Source: a virus
DNA length: 23,321 nucleotides
Virus record (IMG/VR): IMGVR_UViG_3300030451_000130
Span: 2,965-26,285 of that record
Strand: one strand, 5' to 3'
Below, in pieces: positions 23,190 through 23,321 of the stretch. The notes under the pieces were generated by a model. It searched no databases. It had not been told where the DNA came from and worked only from the letters and a program-made list of their open reading frames with translations. Within the stretch, counting starts at the first letter, position 1. Each line of letters starts with the position of its first letter. Both the position numbers and the translations under genes were made by a program.

Positions 23190-23281
23190 GTAGGTCTATC
23201 CCTACCGTCTAGACGGCTCAAGGTGTCCAGCGTACTGGGCTCGTGCCAAGTGCAGGGGAGTCCGACTCTGAGGTGCTCCCC
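23190..23281 (-). promoter_or_regulatory. GC-rich structured leader upstream of the capsid gene
   Basis: This stretch is about 64% GC by hand count (23205-23280), against an AT-rich background. It contains consecutive inverted repeats: GTAGG/CCTAC with a six-base loop (23190-23205), the perfect palindrome CCGTCTAGACGG (23205-23216), CCAG-CGTA-CTGG (23227-23238), and GGGGAG/CTCCCC (23255-23281) with an 11-base near-palindrome GAGTCCGACTC across its edge (23258-23268). No frame through it has a normal start codon, though two frames stay open for more than 30 codons. No known phage promoter or riboswitch was recognised. A structured 5-prime leader, a processed RNA or an RNA-processing site before the capsid message is inferred. 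Confidence 0.5.
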
Positions 23282-23291
23282 GTGCTGTTTG

Positions 23292-23321
23292 TTACTTCAC
23301 AATTCTTGTGTAAGCAACGCC
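23292..23321 (-). CDS. Possible C-terminal end of an upstream gene (scaffold position)
   Basis: At the right edge one frame reads GVAYTRIVK followed by TAA at 23292-23294. In T7-like phages the gene before the capsid is the scaffolding protein (gp9), so this may be its last codons. Only nine codons are visible, and another frame is open across the same bases, so identity cannot be shown. Confidence 0.3.
   Translation of the reverse strand, partial: GVAYTRIVK

Noticed and set aside
23190-23281. tRNA gene or tRNA-derived attachment site in the GC-rich leader
   Set aside because: No T-loop consensus, anticodon arm or acceptor stem could be assembled on either strand, and there is no integrase in the window.

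Overview
The window is the late structural region of a T7-like podovirus (Autographiviridae-type module order). Every supported gene lies on the minus strand, so the biological reading order runs from base 23321 down to base 1. Base composition is clearly AT-rich. Fibre, accessory and capsid sequences resemble, from memory, those of phages of marine picocyanobacteria (Prochlorococcus/Synechococcus). A SAR11 (Pelagibacter) phage host cannot be excluded from the sequence alone. No integrase, tRNA, insertion sequence or CRISPR array was seen.

Region 1 (23321-21877): the end of an unidentified upstream gene, then a GC-rich, hairpin-filled leader, the major capsid protein gene, and a strong UUCG-loop intrinsic terminator. 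The terminator sits in the place of T7 T-phi, between capsid and tail genes.

Region 2 (21877-10758): tail tubular proteins A and B, a short unlisted gene, then the four internal (ejection) proteins gp13, gp14, gp15 and gp16. Genes overlap or are nearly contiguous, as expected of one long translationally coupled transcript.

Region 3 (10755-2458): host-recognition genes. Two tandem fibre proteins each carry a T7 gp17-type N-terminal domain, a decapeptide-repeat shaft and a collar-type tip. They are followed by a small conserved virion-type protein and a giant 1887-residue modular adhesin. The adhesin has eight repeats of about 200 residues, and part of it is a higher-order block duplication.

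Region 4 (2455-1): small accessory, membrane and exported proteins (an acidic protein, a single-membrane-span protein, a holin-like protein, and two signal-peptide proteins, one without a normal start codon). These are followed by a 52-residue protein, the small terminase subunit, and a truncated basic protein running off the left edge. The large terminase, portal, endolysin, RNA polymerase and replication genes are outside the window.

Working together: capsid, tail tube and ejected core proteins build the particle, the fibre and adhesin genes recognise the host, and the left end holds candidate lysis or export functions plus DNA packaging.
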